Shown: positions 41,442 through 49,947 of the stretch, piece after piece
Layout of the letters: each line of letters begins with the position of its first letter
Numbering within the stretch: the stretch's first letter is position 1
DNA from: CBDFKJ01 sp965248805
GTDB lineage: Bacteria; Pseudomonadota; Alphaproteobacteria; UBA6615
NCBI GenBank assembly: GCA_965248805.1
Contig: CBDFKJ010000009.1
Span: 868,001 to 932,000 of the forward strand
Length of the DNA: 64,000 nt
Direction: 5' to 3'
The notes under the pieces: model-generated
Databases searched by the model: none
What the model saw: only the letters and a program-made list of their open reading frames with translations
What the model was told of the DNA's origin: nothing
Made by a program: the position numbers and the translations under genes

Positions 41442-43133
41442 GTGCTGCTTCGCCCCCGCCAGAAGACGTTTGTCGAGCGCAGTCTTCGCGCGCTCGAGGA
41501 GCACGGCAATACGATTGGGGTGGCTCCAACTGGATCAGGCAAGACTTTGATGCTCTCGGGCGTGGTCGGCCGGCTGCTGGCGGACAACGACGCCAAGGCC
41601 TGCGTGCTTGCCCACCGCGACGAACTGACAGCACAGAACGTCCTCAAGTTCGCCAGGGTCAACCCGGACCTCAGCACCTCGATTATCAACGCCAAGACCA
41701 AGTCTTGGCGTGGCCGCACCACCTTCGCCATGGTCCCGACGCTCGCGCGCGGGAACAACCTCAAGGCCATGCCGGCGCTCGACCTGGTGGTCATCGACGA
41801 GGCACATCACGCCGCCGCCGACAGCTACCGGCGGATTATCGATCGGGCCCGCAAGCGCAACCCCGACGTCCGCGTTTTCGGGGTCACTGCGACGCCCAAT
41901 CGCGGTGACCGGAAGGGTCTGCGGCCGGTGTTCTCCAACGTCGCCGACCAAATCATGATGGGCGAGCTGATCGGCTCGGGTCATCTGGTGCGGCCGCACA
42001 CCTTCGTCATCGATGTCGGCGCCCAGGAGGCGCTCAGGAAGGTCCGCCGGACCGTCGACGATTTCGACATGAAGGCGGTCGACGCCATCATGAACACGGC
42101 GCCGATCACCGAAGCGGTGATCAAGCACTGGCGTCAAAAAGCATCTGACCGCCAGACCGTGATTTTCTGTTCGACCGTCGATCACGCGCGCAACGTGTGC
42201 GAGGCATTCGTCGCTGCGGGCATCGATGCCGGCATGGTCTGGGGTGAGATGCCCGAGAGCGAGCGGCGGGACGTTCTCGCCGCCTACCGGCGCGCTGACA
42301 TCCAGGTGGTGGTCAACGTCGCGGTGCTGACCGAGGGCTGGGACCATCCGCCGACGAGCTGCGTCGTGCTGCTGCGGCCGTCTTCCTACAAGTCGACCAT
42401 GATCCAGATGGTCGGCCGCGGCCTGCGCACCATCGATCCCGCCGAGTTCCCCGGCGTTATCAAGACCGACTGCATCGTGCTCGACTTCGGCATCTCCAGC
42501 CTCATGCACGGCACGCTCGAACAGGACATCGATCTCGACGGGCACGAGGCCGATGGCGAGGCGCCGATGAAGGACTGCCCGGAGTGCGGCGCCATCGTGC
42601 CGCTGGCGGTCCTGGAATGTCCGATCTGCGGCTACCAGTGGCCGTGGGAAGGCGAGGCCGCCGACGGCGGCACGGACCGCCTCCCGCTCGATGACTTCAT
42701 GATGTCGGAGATCGATCTCCTGAAGCGGTCGAGCTTCCGCTGGGCAGATCTGTTCGGCGACGACGCGGCGCTCATCGCCAACGGTTTTCATGCCTGGGGC
42801 GGGATTTTCTTTCTCGAAGGACGCTGGCATGCATTGGGCGGCGCCAAGCAACAGCAGCCGCGTCTGCTGAGCGTCGGCGAGCGCGCGGTCTGTCTGGCCG
42901 CGGCCGACGACTGGCTCAACGACAACGAGACCGACGAGAGCGCGCACAAGAGCCGGAGCTGGCTGAACCAGCCGGCGACCGAAAAGCAGATGCGCTACCT
43001 CCCGCCGCAATGCCGCCACGACTACGGCATGAGCCGATATCAGGCCTCGGCGCTGCTCACCTTCACCTTCAACAAGCGAGCGATCCGTCGGCTGGTCATG
43101 AACGCGGCGGGCGAGCAGCGGAGGGCAGCATGA
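41442..43133 (+). CDS. DEAD/DEAH-box (SF2) helicase
   Basis: 563 residues from GTG 41442, the first start after the previous stop (LLRPRQKTFVERSLRAL). Motif I GVAPTGSGKT, motif II VIDEAHHAA, motif III VTATPNR, motif VI QMVGRGLRT, and a zinc knuckle CPECGAIVPLAVLECPICG in the C-terminal part. Related to phage helicases of the RadD/UvsW type. Likely remodels recombination or replication intermediates together with the neighbouring ATPase and nuclease. Confidence 0.9.
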   Translation: MLLRPRQKTFVERSLRALEEHGNTIGVAPTGSGKTLMLSGVVGRLLADNDAKACVLAHRDELTAQNVLKFARVNPDLSTSIINAKTKSWRGRTTFAMVPTLARGNNLKAMPALDLVVIDEAHHAAADSYRRIIDRARKRNPDVRVFGVTATPNRGDRKGLRPVFSNVADQIMMGELIGSGHLVRPHTFVIDVGAQEALRKVRRTVDDFDMKAVDAIMNTAPITEAVIKHWRQKASDRQTVIFCSTVDHARNVCEAFVAAGIDAGMVWGEMPESERRDVLAAYRRADIQVVVNVAVLTEGWDHPPTSCVVLLRPSSYKSTMIQMVGRGLRTIDPAEFPGVIKTDCIVLDFGISSLMHGTLEQDIDLDGHEADGEAPMKDCPECGAIVPLAVLECPICGYQWPWEGEAADGGTDRLPLDDFMMSEIDLLKRSSFRWADLFGDDAALIANGFHAWGGIFFLEGRWHALGGAKQQQPRLLSVGERAVCLAAADDWLNDNETDESAHKSRSWLNQPATEKQMRYLPPQCRHDYGMSRYQASALLTFTFNKRAIRRLVMNAAGEQRRAA

Positions 43134-43160
43134 CGATGCGGTACTCACGAATGAGATGCG

Positions 43161-43403
43161 ATGGCTGTCGACGACCAGCCGATCTACGCGGCGATGTCGG
43201 CGTTCTTTGGAAAGTCCTTGGTGGAGAAGCGCAGCCAGTGACGCACCTGTCTGGCGTCCGCCGCGCCAGAGATGCTGGAAGCGCTGCAGGTTTGCGCCGC
43301 AGAACTTGCCGAGATCGCCAATTTCGCGCCGCAGACCAGCGACCCACATTTCGCGCTCAACGTAGCCCGCGCCGCCATCGCCAAGGCGGAGGGTTCGTCG
43401 TGA
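43161..43403 (+). other. Two tiny in-frame ORFs separated by one TGA
   Basis: ATG 43161 opens 26 codons (AVDDQPIYAAMSAFFGKSLVEKRSQ) ending at TGA 43239-43241. The same frame continues RTCLASAAPEMLEALQVCAAEL and can start at ATG 43272, ending at 43403 where GTGA couples to the next gene. The second part resembles the common phage 'APEMLEAL' early proteins. Either two small genes or one gene broken by a nonsense codon. Confidence 0.4.
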
Positions 43404-43618
43404 TCCGCCGCCTGGTCATGGGCGCGGGGGGTGAAGAGGGCGAGGTCGTCTCCGAGCCGCGCCTCGAGCCATCGACGGCACCAGTGCCGAGGCCGGGATC
43501 TTCAAAAAGATGGGCGTCCGCGCGGGCGTGGGCGAAGGCGACGCACGACCGATCATTCCGCATCGAGGCCGCGACGCCGCTGTTCGGGAAGGCGCACGCC
43601 GTGGAGGGGGCCGCGTGA
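43400..43618 (+). CDS. Hypothetical phage protein
   Basis: 72 residues from GTG 43400, coupled to both neighbours (GTGA upstream, TGATG downstream). IRRLVMGAGGEEGEVVSEPRLEPSTAPVPRPGSSKRWASARAW; no recognised domain. Supported mainly by the overlap pattern shared by almost all genes of this region. Confidence 0.4.
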   Translation: MIRRLVMGAGGEEGEVVSEPRLEPSTAPVPRPGSSKRWASARAWAKATHDRSFRIEAATPLFGKAHAVEGAA

Positions 43619-44526
43619 TGTTCACGACTGGTGCATGGTCAAACGGCTACGCCGAGTGGACGGAAGGGCGCACGGCCTATCTTTCGATTGCGTTCACATG
43701 GCAACTGGACCGGGCGTTTTCGCGTGCTGTCTGGCTGCGAGCCGAAGGCTACAGGGTCCGCGCGGGTGGGCCAGGGCTGTTCACGCGCCGGCATTACCTC
43801 GAAGACGTCGCCGAGATCGGCGGCGAGGTGCCCGACGCAGTGTCGCGGCACAATCCGATGGCTACCATCGCGAGCCGCGGCTGTCCGGTCGGGTGCTGGT
43901 TCTGCATCGTCCCGAAGATGGAAGGCAAGGGGTTCACGCTGATACCCGACTTCCCGGTGCGCCCGGTCCTCTGCGACAACAACCTTTCCGCCCTGCCCGC
44001 CGACTACCAGGACCATATCGTCTCTCGCTATGTCGCCGAGGGCGTTCCCCTACTCGACGCCAACAGCGGCTTCGAGCCATCGACGTTCGACGAGGCGGTG
44101 TTCCAAAGGTGGAAGAAGATCAACAAGGGGCCGTGGCGGTTCGCCTACGACGACGAGGGCGACGGCCCACACGTCGAGCGCGTGATGAAGATGCTTTCCG
44201 ACGTGAGCACGAAGCGCAAGCGCGTGTACGTCCTCATTGGCAACGAGCCTTTCGAGAGTTGCATGGAGCGCGTTCTGCGCGTGATCGCGTGGGGTGGCGA
44301 GCCGCACGTCCAGCCTTACGTGAAACTCAATGCTCTCGCGAAGCGCCCGCACGTTCGTTTCGATTGGAGTGAAAAGCGTCTCACGGACTTGGCGCGTTGG
44401 GCGAATCGCTACCTCTGGAAATATTGTGCCTTCGACGAGTACGTCTCGGGCATCAGAACCTCGCGCGCCGTTCCTGCCGGCACGTTGTTCGAGGAGCCCG
44501 CGTCGGTGCCGAGGCAGGTGGCATGA
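43618..44526 (+). CDS. Phage-encoded radical SAM protein
   Basis: 302 residues from ATG 43618. Cys89, Cys93 and Cys96 in RGCPVGCWFCIVP form the CX3CX2C [4Fe-4S] site of radical SAM enzymes, then LCDNNLSAL and GVPLLDANSGFEPSTFDE correspond to the early beta/alpha repeats of the TIM barrel, and RVYVLIGNEPFESCMERV to a later one. Substrate unknown; nucleoside or nucleic-acid modification is one possibility. ATGA overlap with the next gene. Confidence 0.82.
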   Translation: MFTTGAWSNGYAEWTEGRTAYLSIAFTWQLDRAFSRAVWLRAEGYRVRAGGPGLFTRRHYLEDVAEIGGEVPDAVSRHNPMATIASRGCPVGCWFCIVPKMEGKGFTLIPDFPVRPVLCDNNLSALPADYQDHIVSRYVAEGVPLLDANSGFEPSTFDEAVFQRWKKINKGPWRFAYDDEGDGPHVERVMKMLSDVSTKRKRVYVLIGNEPFESCMERVLRVIAWGGEPHVQPYVKLNALAKRPHVRFDWSEKRLTDLARWANRYLWKYCAFDEYVSGIRTSRAVPAGTLFEEPASVPRQVA

Positions 44527-44861
44527 AGCGCCGCCTGAGCGAACAAGTCTACGCCATCAGTGACGACGTGCTATTCGGTGCCGGCAAGATCGCTGAGTTC
44601 CTCTTCGGCGACGTGAAGCATCGACGCAAGGTCTATTACCTGACCAACGCAGCGAAGAACGGCATACCGCATTTCAAGATCGGTCAGACGACCTGCGCCA
44701 GCAAAAGCGCACTTTTGCGCTGGATTACCGAACAAGAGGAACAGAACCGCCGGCGGTCGTATCCCGGCCGGGCCGACTCAAAGACTCGGTCCATCGCCGG
44801 GATCATCCTGCGAGACGTGATGGACAGGATATTCCGCGCCGTCCGGGGCGGGAAGCAATGA
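44523..44861 (+). CDS. HTH/excisionase-like phage protein
   Basis: 112 residues from ATG 44523. SDDVLFGAGKIAEFLFGDVKHRRKVYYLTNAAKNGIPHFKIGQTTCASKSALLRWITEQE reads as a winged-helix DNA-binding domain of the MerR/excisionase type, followed by a basic linker and DVMDRIFRAVRGG. Possibly a transcriptional regulator of the late or replication genes. Confidence 0.65.
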   Translation: MKRRLSEQVYAISDDVLFGAGKIAEFLFGDVKHRRKVYYLTNAAKNGIPHFKIGQTTCASKSALLRWITEQEEQNRRRSYPGRADSKTRSIAGIILRDVMDRIFRAVRGGKQ

Positions 44862-44864
44862 GCG

Positions 44865-45272
44865 ATGCCCGAACCCAACGACCTCATCGATCCTCGGCGC
44901 CGCCGGCTGTATTCCCGCGAGCCGTTCTGCGTCGTCTGCCGGCGGCCGCCGCGCGGCTTCGGCTGGTTCGATACGTCAGGATTCCGGCCCCCGCGTCAGC
45001 CGGTGAAATTCTGCTCGATGGTCTGCCAGGAGCACTGGACCCGCCGCGCGCACCGGAGCACCGCCGTGATTGATCTCACCGAACAGGAGCAGGCCGCGAT
45101 CCGCGCCGCCATGAAGCCGGTCGCCGAGATCATGGAAGAGATCGGCTGGCCGACGCGACTCGCGGAACTCACCGAGGCCCACGTGCTGGCCCTGATCGAG
45201 GTCGCCGTCGGCGGCTTTCAGGACGCCATGCACGCCACCGCCGCGGCCGACGACACGGAAGTCCCGTTCTGA
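44865..45272 (+). CDS. Zinc-binding phage protein
   Basis: 135 residues from ATG 44865. An N-terminal four-cysteine site (CVVC ... FCSMVC) spaced by about 30 residues, then IDLTEQEQAAIRAAMKPVAEIMEEIGWPTRLAELTEAHVLALIEVAVGGFQDAMHA, a helical domain seen in many alphaproteobacterial phages. Function unknown. The TGA overlaps the nuclease ATG by one base. Confidence 0.65.
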   Translation: MPEPNDLIDPRRRRLYSREPFCVVCRRPPRGFGWFDTSGFRPPRQPVKFCSMVCQEHWTRRAHRSTAVIDLTEQEQAAIRAAMKPVAEIMEEIGWPTRLAELTEAHVLALIEVAVGGFQDAMHATAAADDTEVPF

Positions 45273-46039
45273 TGCTGGACTTCAATCATTCAGCCAAATT
45301 CGCCGAGCAGGTGAACACTCTGATCGACGAGGCTCTGGTGGCCGGGAACGCGGCGCTGCCACCTCGCGACTATCTCGGCGGCTCGCGTCTCGGCGTTTCT
45401 TGTGAGCGAGCCCTTCAGTACGAGTACGCCCAGGCGCCCAAGGACGACGGCGCCGATTTCGACGGTAAGACGCTGCGCATCTTCGCCGCCGGCCATGTGT
45501 TCGAGGATCTGGCCATTAGCTGGCTGCGCGCCGCCGGGTTCGATCTCTACACCACCCGCGGCAACCGGCCGGACGGCGGCCAGTTCGGCTTCTTGGTCGC
45601 CGGCGGGCGCATCCGCGGCCATGTGGACGGGATCATCAACGCAGGTCCCGAAGGCCTGCTGCCGGGCTGTCCAGCGCTCTGGGAGTGCAAGTCCCTCAAC
45701 GCGAAGTCGTGGAAGGACACGGTAAAGCGCGGGCTTGCCGTCTCCAAGCCGGTCTACGCCGCTCAGATCGCGGTCTATCAGGCCTACATGGAAGCGAGCG
45801 TGCTGGGCATCTCGGCCAACCCGGCGCTGTTCACCGCGATCAACAAGGACACCGCCGAGCTTCATCACGAGCTGGTGCCGTTCGACGGCGCGCTGGCCCA
45901 GGCGGCAAGCGACAAGGCGGTGCGCATCATCAACGCGACCGAGGCCGGCGAACTGCTGCCGCGCATCGCGCAGTCCGCCGACTTCCACGAATGCCGGTTC
46001 TGCGCCTGGGCGGACCGCTGCTGGAGGGCCGAGCCGTGA
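45272..46039 (+). CDS. PD-(D/E)XK nuclease with probable Fe-S cluster (Cas4/RecB-like)
   Basis: 255 residues. Nuclease residues: GHVFEDL helix (His75), GHVDG (Asp119), WECKSL (Glu138, Lys140), and QIAVYQAYME as the conserved helix with Gln/Tyr. Cys44 plus C-terminal Cys241, Cys244 and Cys250 (CRFCAWADRC) give the one-plus-three cysteine layout of Cas4/AddB-type [4Fe-4S] nucleases. Likely the exonuclease partner of the recombination ATPase. Confidence 0.85.
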   Translation: MLDFNHSAKFAEQVNTLIDEALVAGNAALPPRDYLGGSRLGVSCERALQYEYAQAPKDDGADFDGKTLRIFAAGHVFEDLAISWLRAAGFDLYTTRGNRPDGGQFGFLVAGGRIRGHVDGIINAGPEGLLPGCPALWECKSLNAKSWKDTVKRGLAVSKPVYAAQIAVYQAYMEASVLGISANPALFTAINKDTAELHHELVPFDGALAQAASDKAVRIINATEAGELLPRIAQSADFHECRFCAWADRCWRAEP

Positions 46040-46058
46040 GCGCGCTGGAGGGTGAGCG

Positions 46059-46658
46059 GTGACTGAAGCCTATCCCCTGCACTGGCCCGAAGGGTGGCCG
46101 CGCACGCTCGAGCGTAAGCGGCTGTGGTCTCTGCCCGGAGGTCGCGGTGCGACACCGGAATGGGACGCCGGGCTTGATCGTCTGACCGGCGAGCTGCGTC
46201 GCCTGGGCGCCGTTAACATCGTCGTCTCCACCAATCAGCCATTGCGCCGCGACGGACTGCCTTACCTAGCCACGCGAAGGATCGAAGATCCCGGCGCGGC
46301 CGTTTTTTTCATGTTTGATCGCCGACAGATGGCGATGGCGCAGGATCGCTACGAACTGCTCGCCGACAACATCAGATCCCTGGCTCTGGCGATCGAGGGC
46401 ATGCGGCAGATGCAGCGCCACGGCGGCGGTCACATGATGGAGAGGGCGTTTGCGGGCTTTGCGGCGCTGCCGCCGCCAAGCGCCACCAACGGCCGACCCT
46501 GGACCGAAGTGCTCGGCCTGTCAGCCACAGCATCACGGGACGAAATCGAGAAAGCCTATCGGCGCCGCGCGAAAACCGCGCACCCCGACCACGGCGGCTC
46601 GACCGAGGCCATGGCCACCCTCAACGTCGCCTACGATGAGGCACGCGCGAGGCAATGA
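46059..46658 (+). CDS. Phage protein with C-terminal J domain
   Basis: 199 residues from GTG 46059. The N-terminal 130 residues (AYPLHWPEGWPRTLERKRLWSLPGGRGATPEWDAGLDRLTGELRRLG) are a family common in phages; the C-terminus is a J domain with EVLGLSATASRDEIEKAYRRRAKTAHPDHGG, including the HPD tripeptide needed to stimulate Hsp70/DnaK. It may recruit host DnaK to replication proteins, as lambda P does through DnaJ/DnaK. The order nuclease / J-protein / zinc protein / primase supports a replication role. Confidence 0.78.
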   Translation: MTEAYPLHWPEGWPRTLERKRLWSLPGGRGATPEWDAGLDRLTGELRRLGAVNIVVSTNQPLRRDGLPYLATRRIEDPGAAVFFMFDRRQMAMAQDRYELLADNIRSLALAIEGMRQMQRHGGGHMMERAFAGFAALPPPSATNGRPWTEVLGLSATASRDEIEKAYRRRAKTAHPDHGGSTEAMATLNVAYDEARARQ

Positions 46659-46674
46659 ACAACAGGGTGCCGGC

Positions 46675-46883
46675 ATGACACACACCTGCCATTGGCCGGG
46701 CTGCAGCCGCGCAGTGCCGCCGCGCGTGTGGGGCTGCCGCGAGCACTGGTTCCGGCTCCCCCGGTGCCTGCGGAACCGCATCTGGTCGGCCTATAGGCCG
46801 ACCAGGAGACCGACAAGAAACCGAGCGCGGAATACGTGCAAGCCGCCCGCGCTGTCCAGCAGTGGATTGGAGCACACCGATGA
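46675..46883 (+). pseudogene. Small phage zinc-finger protein, frameshifted
   Basis: ATG 46675 opens MTHTCHWPGCSRAVPPRVWGCREHWFRLPRCLRNRIWSAYRP, the start of a common phage family with C-x4-C...C-x2-H ligands. After RP (about 46800) the family sequence continues only in another frame, DQETDKKPSAEYVQAARAVQQWIGAHR, whose TGA at 46881-46883 overlaps the primase ATG (ATGA) exactly as expected. One missing base explains the break. Confidence 0.75.
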
Positions 46884-49078
46884 CCGACGACGTGAAGAAC
46901 AACGACGACGTAGTCGACCTGAACCGCTGGCGCGATTTCAACGACGCCGAGCCCCAGCGTCTTGACGGCGCCTGGCCCGCTCATGAGGTTGAGAGTGCCG
47001 ACGAGATCAAGTCGCGCATGCTCGTCAACATCCGCGGCGTGCTTTCATATCTGCTGCCGGGCGGCGTCTTCCAGCGCGGCAAGTTCCTGGTCGGTGACAT
47101 CCACGGCAACCGGGGCGACAGCCTCAATGTCGAGATCGAGGGCCGCAAGGCCGGCATGTGGCACGACTTCGCGACCGGCGAGGGCGGCGACATCATCGGG
47201 CTGTGGGCGGCGGCGACCGGCCGCGACATTCGGGTCGATTTTCAGACCGTCATCCTCGACATCCTCGCCTGGCTCGAGGGCCGTACCCGGACCCTGCAAG
47301 AAGACCGGGTCGGTAAGCCTCGAAGAAAGAAGCCGCCGGTCGACGAGCTCGGCCCAATCACCACCAAGTGGGACTATCTCGATGACGACGGCCGGCTGAT
47401 TGCCGTCGTCTATCGCTATGATCCGCCCGGCGGCAAGCAGTTCCGGCCCTGGGACGTGCGGGCGCGTAAAGCGCGAGCGCCCGATCCGCGCCCGCTTTAC
47501 AACCGGCCCGGCATCAAGGCGGCCTCCGAGGTCATTCTGGTCGAGGGCGAGAAATCCGCCGCGGCGCTGATCGAACAAGGGATCTCCGCCACCACCGCCA
47601 TGAACGGCGCTTCGGCGCCGGTTGCAAAGACCGACTGGTCGCCGCTCAAGGGCAAGCGCGTGCTGATCTGGCCCGATCACGACGAACCCGGCCGGCAATA
47701 CGCAGAGGTCGCATCCCAGGCGGTGCTCACCGCCGGCGCCGCATCGGTCGCCGTTCTCAATCCGCCCGGCAATAAGCCGGACAAGTGGGATGCGGCCGAC
47801 GCGGTGGCCGAGCACATGGATGTCACATCGTTCATCGCCACCGCCCCGCGCCAGGCCGTGCGACCCGTCGAAAAGCCGCTGGAACTCCCTGACTGGTTTG
47901 CCACCCGCTATGCCGGCGGCGCGCCAAAACAGCAGTTTCTGGTCGACGGCTCGATTCCCCTGGGCGTCGTCTCGGTGCTCGCCGCCATGGGCGATACCGG
48001 CAAGGGCATGATCACTCTGGATCTGGCGCTGTCGGTTGCCACCGGAAAGCCGCGCGCGGTCTCGGTCAGCCCCGAGCCCATGGCCTTGGGCGGTGCGGTG
48101 CGCGCCTTCGGCACCGCCGTCGTGATCACCGCCGAGGACGACGAGGCTGAGGTGCACCGCCGTCTCGAACGCCTCGATCCCGAACGGGCACGCCTCAAAC
48201 AGCCCGAACGGCTGATCGTGGTGCCGCTGCCCAACGCCGGCGGGCCGATCCCGCTCGTCACTTCGGGCCGCAATGGCCCCGAAGCGACCGCGCGGTTCCA
48301 CGATCTGCGCGACCAACTCGCCGGCATCGCCGATCTCAGGCTGGTGGTGCTCGATCCCCTGTCGTCCTTCATCCATGCCGACGTCAATGCCGATCCGGCC
48401 GCCAGCAGTTTCGTCACCGGACTGCTCGCAGGCCTCGCCACCGAGACCGGCGCCGCAATCATCGTCGCTCACCACATGCGCAAGCCCCAGGGCAACCGGC
48501 CGATATCAACAGTCGAGCAGGCGCGCGACGCGGTGCGCGGCACCAGCGCCCTCGTCGACGGCGTGCGCCTAGTCTACGCGCTCTGGCCAACGTCCGAAGA
48601 CTATCAGCGCGGCGTGTTCAAGGCTCTCGACGAGAAGCCTGCTCGCAACGCCGTGTTCCAGGGCGCCGTGGTCAAAGCCAATGGTACCGTCGACCGCACC
48701 ATCCGCACCTATCTCAGGGCGCCCACCGGGCTGCTGGCCGACATCACGGAGCGCTTGGATGAACGGCGCACGGCGGCCGCGGAGTTCTCCGAAGCGCTGA
48801 TCGCCTCAATCGCGCGGGCGGCTAAGAAAGGCCACCCGTTCACCCATACCGGTGGGAACGGCGTCTATCGCCAGCGCCATCGCCTTGCGGCCATCTTTCA
48901 CGACGTCACCCGCAAGCGCATCGAGGCCCTGGTGCAGGAACTGCTCAACGAGAGCGTCCTGGTCAAAGGCAAGGCCTCCGGCTCGAAGGAGGACAAGTGG
49001 CTCGACGTACCCACCGGACCCTTCGCCGAGGGCGTCGGCGAGTTCGTTTTGGGCGCTGATAAGGGGGAGAACAAATGA
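46880..49078 (+). CDS. Phage replication protein: Toprim primase with RecA-like helicase domain
   Basis: 732 residues from ATG 46880. N-terminal part with EGRKAGMWHDFATGEGGDIIGL; Toprim region with VILVEGEKSAAAL and VLIWPDHDEPG; then an AAA_25/RepA-type ATPase with AAMGDTGKGMITLDLAL (Walker A variant), LVVLDPLSSFI (Walker B) and IIVAHHMRKPQG. A C-terminal winged-helix-like tail follows. This is the replication initiator/helicase of many alphaproteobacterial phages. Followed by an unusual repeat region that may be the origin. Confidence 0.88.
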   Translation: MTDDVKNNDDVVDLNRWRDFNDAEPQRLDGAWPAHEVESADEIKSRMLVNIRGVLSYLLPGGVFQRGKFLVGDIHGNRGDSLNVEIEGRKAGMWHDFATGEGGDIIGLWAAATGRDIRVDFQTVILDILAWLEGRTRTLQEDRVGKPRRKKPPVDELGPITTKWDYLDDDGRLIAVVYRYDPPGGKQFRPWDVRARKARAPDPRPLYNRPGIKAASEVILVEGEKSAAALIEQGISATTAMNGASAPVAKTDWSPLKGKRVLIWPDHDEPGRQYAEVASQAVLTAGAASVAVLNPPGNKPDKWDAADAVAEHMDVTSFIATAPRQAVRPVEKPLELPDWFATRYAGGAPKQQFLVDGSIPLGVVSVLAAMGDTGKGMITLDLALSVATGKPRAVSVSPEPMALGGAVRAFGTAVVITAEDDEAEVHRRLERLDPERARLKQPERLIVVPLPNAGGPIPLVTSGRNGPEATARFHDLRDQLAGIADLRLVVLDPLSSFIHADVNADPAASSFVTGLLAGLATETGAAIIVAHHMRKPQGNRPISTVEQARDAVRGTSALVDGVRLVYALWPTSEDYQRGVFKALDEKPARNAVFQGAVVKANGTVDRTIRTYLRAPTGLLADITERLDERRTAAAEFSEALIASIARAAKKGHPFTHTGGNGVYRQRHRLAAIFHDVTRKRIEALVQELLNESVLVKGKASGSKEDKWLDVPTGPFAEGVGEFVLGADKGENK

Positions 49079-49404
49079 GGGTCATATCCAATCTCGTTCC
49101 CGCTTCCCGACCCTTCCCGCACCGTTCCCGGGAAGCAAATCTCGTTCCCGCTTCCCGCTTCCCGCCGGGAACGAAAATTCGACGGGAACGAAAACGCCAA
49201 TATTTTCAACTCTTTATCGACTTCGCACCGTTCCCGTTCCCGAGTTGGGCGGGAACGAAAAAGCCAATGATTTCAAAGGTTACCGCTTCCCACACACCCC
49301 CCCCCTTACGGGGGAGGGTGTGTGTGTGCGTGTGGGGACACACACACACCCCCTCTGGTGGGAAGGTGCGGTTCCCGGCTGGTTGCTGAGATCCGGAGCA
49401 CGAA
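49079..49404. repeat. Structured repeat region after the primase gene
   Basis: The 20-mer AATCTCGTTCCCGCTTCCCG occurs at 49090-49109 and 49138-49157; the related inverted motif CGGGAACGAAAA occurs at 49166, 49183 and 49250. From 49291 a CA/C-rich arm (49291-49305) can pair with 49310-49324, and the GT-rich arm 49316-49328 can instead pair perfectly over 13 bp with 49339-49351: mutually exclusive hairpins. A 104-residue frame (49075-49389) crosses it, starting by ATGA overlap, but its product is low-complexity and doubtful. Possible phage origin or attenuator. Confidence 0.6.
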
Positions 49405-49947
49405 ATGACCGATCCGACCGTGTTCGAAAAATCACAGCCCGATGAGGCGCCCCAGCCGGCGATGGCGAGCGGCGCAATCGGCGATGCTATCCTCGCGCTC
49501 GATCTCGGCACCATGACCGGCTGGGCGCTGCGCAGCCCGGACGGCACGAAGACGAGCGGCACGGAATCGTTCCGGCCGGACCGCTTCGAGGGCGGCGGCA
49601 TGCGCTACCTCCGCTTCAAGCACTGGCTGACCGAGCTCAAGAACACCGCCGGCGGCATCCATGCCATCTTCTTCGAAGAGGTCCGCCGCCATGCCGGCAC
49701 CAACGCGGCCCACATCTACGGCGGCTTCCTGGCGCACGCGACCGCCTGGTGCGAGCACCACGGAATTCCCTACCGGGGCGTGCCGGTCGGCACCATCAAG
49801 CGTCATGTCACCGGCAAGGGCAACGCGTCCAAGCAGGCGGTAATCTCCGCCGTCCGCGAGCGCGGTTTTGACCCTACCGACGACAACGAGGCCGACGCCA
49901 TCGCGCTGCTTCTATGGGCGACCGATGCCCGGGCGGGTGCGCGATGA
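49405..49947 (+). CDS. RuvC-like Holliday-junction resolvase
   Basis: 180 residues. The RNase H-like fold is marked by AILALDLGTMTGWAL (first Asp), IFFEEVRRH (Glu), the basic segment PVGTIKRHVTGKGNASKQAVISAVRERGFDP and DDNEADAIALL (final acidic pair). Phage RuvC-like enzymes resolve branched DNA before packaging. ATGA overlap with the next gene. Confidence 0.87.
   Translation: MTDPTVFEKSQPDEAPQPAMASGAIGDAILALDLGTMTGWALRSPDGTKTSGTESFRPDRFEGGGMRYLRFKHWLTELKNTAGGIHAIFFEEVRRHAGTNAAHIYGGFLAHATAWCEHHGIPYRGVPVGTIKRHVTGKGNASKQAVISAVRERGFDPTDDNEADAIALLLWATDARAGAR

Noticed and set aside
49075..49389. Real 104-residue protein
   Set aside because: Although it starts by ATGA overlap, its sequence is a translation of DNA repeats (NLVPASR twice, VCVCVWGHTHTP) and the region is better explained as structured non-coding DNA; not fully excluded.
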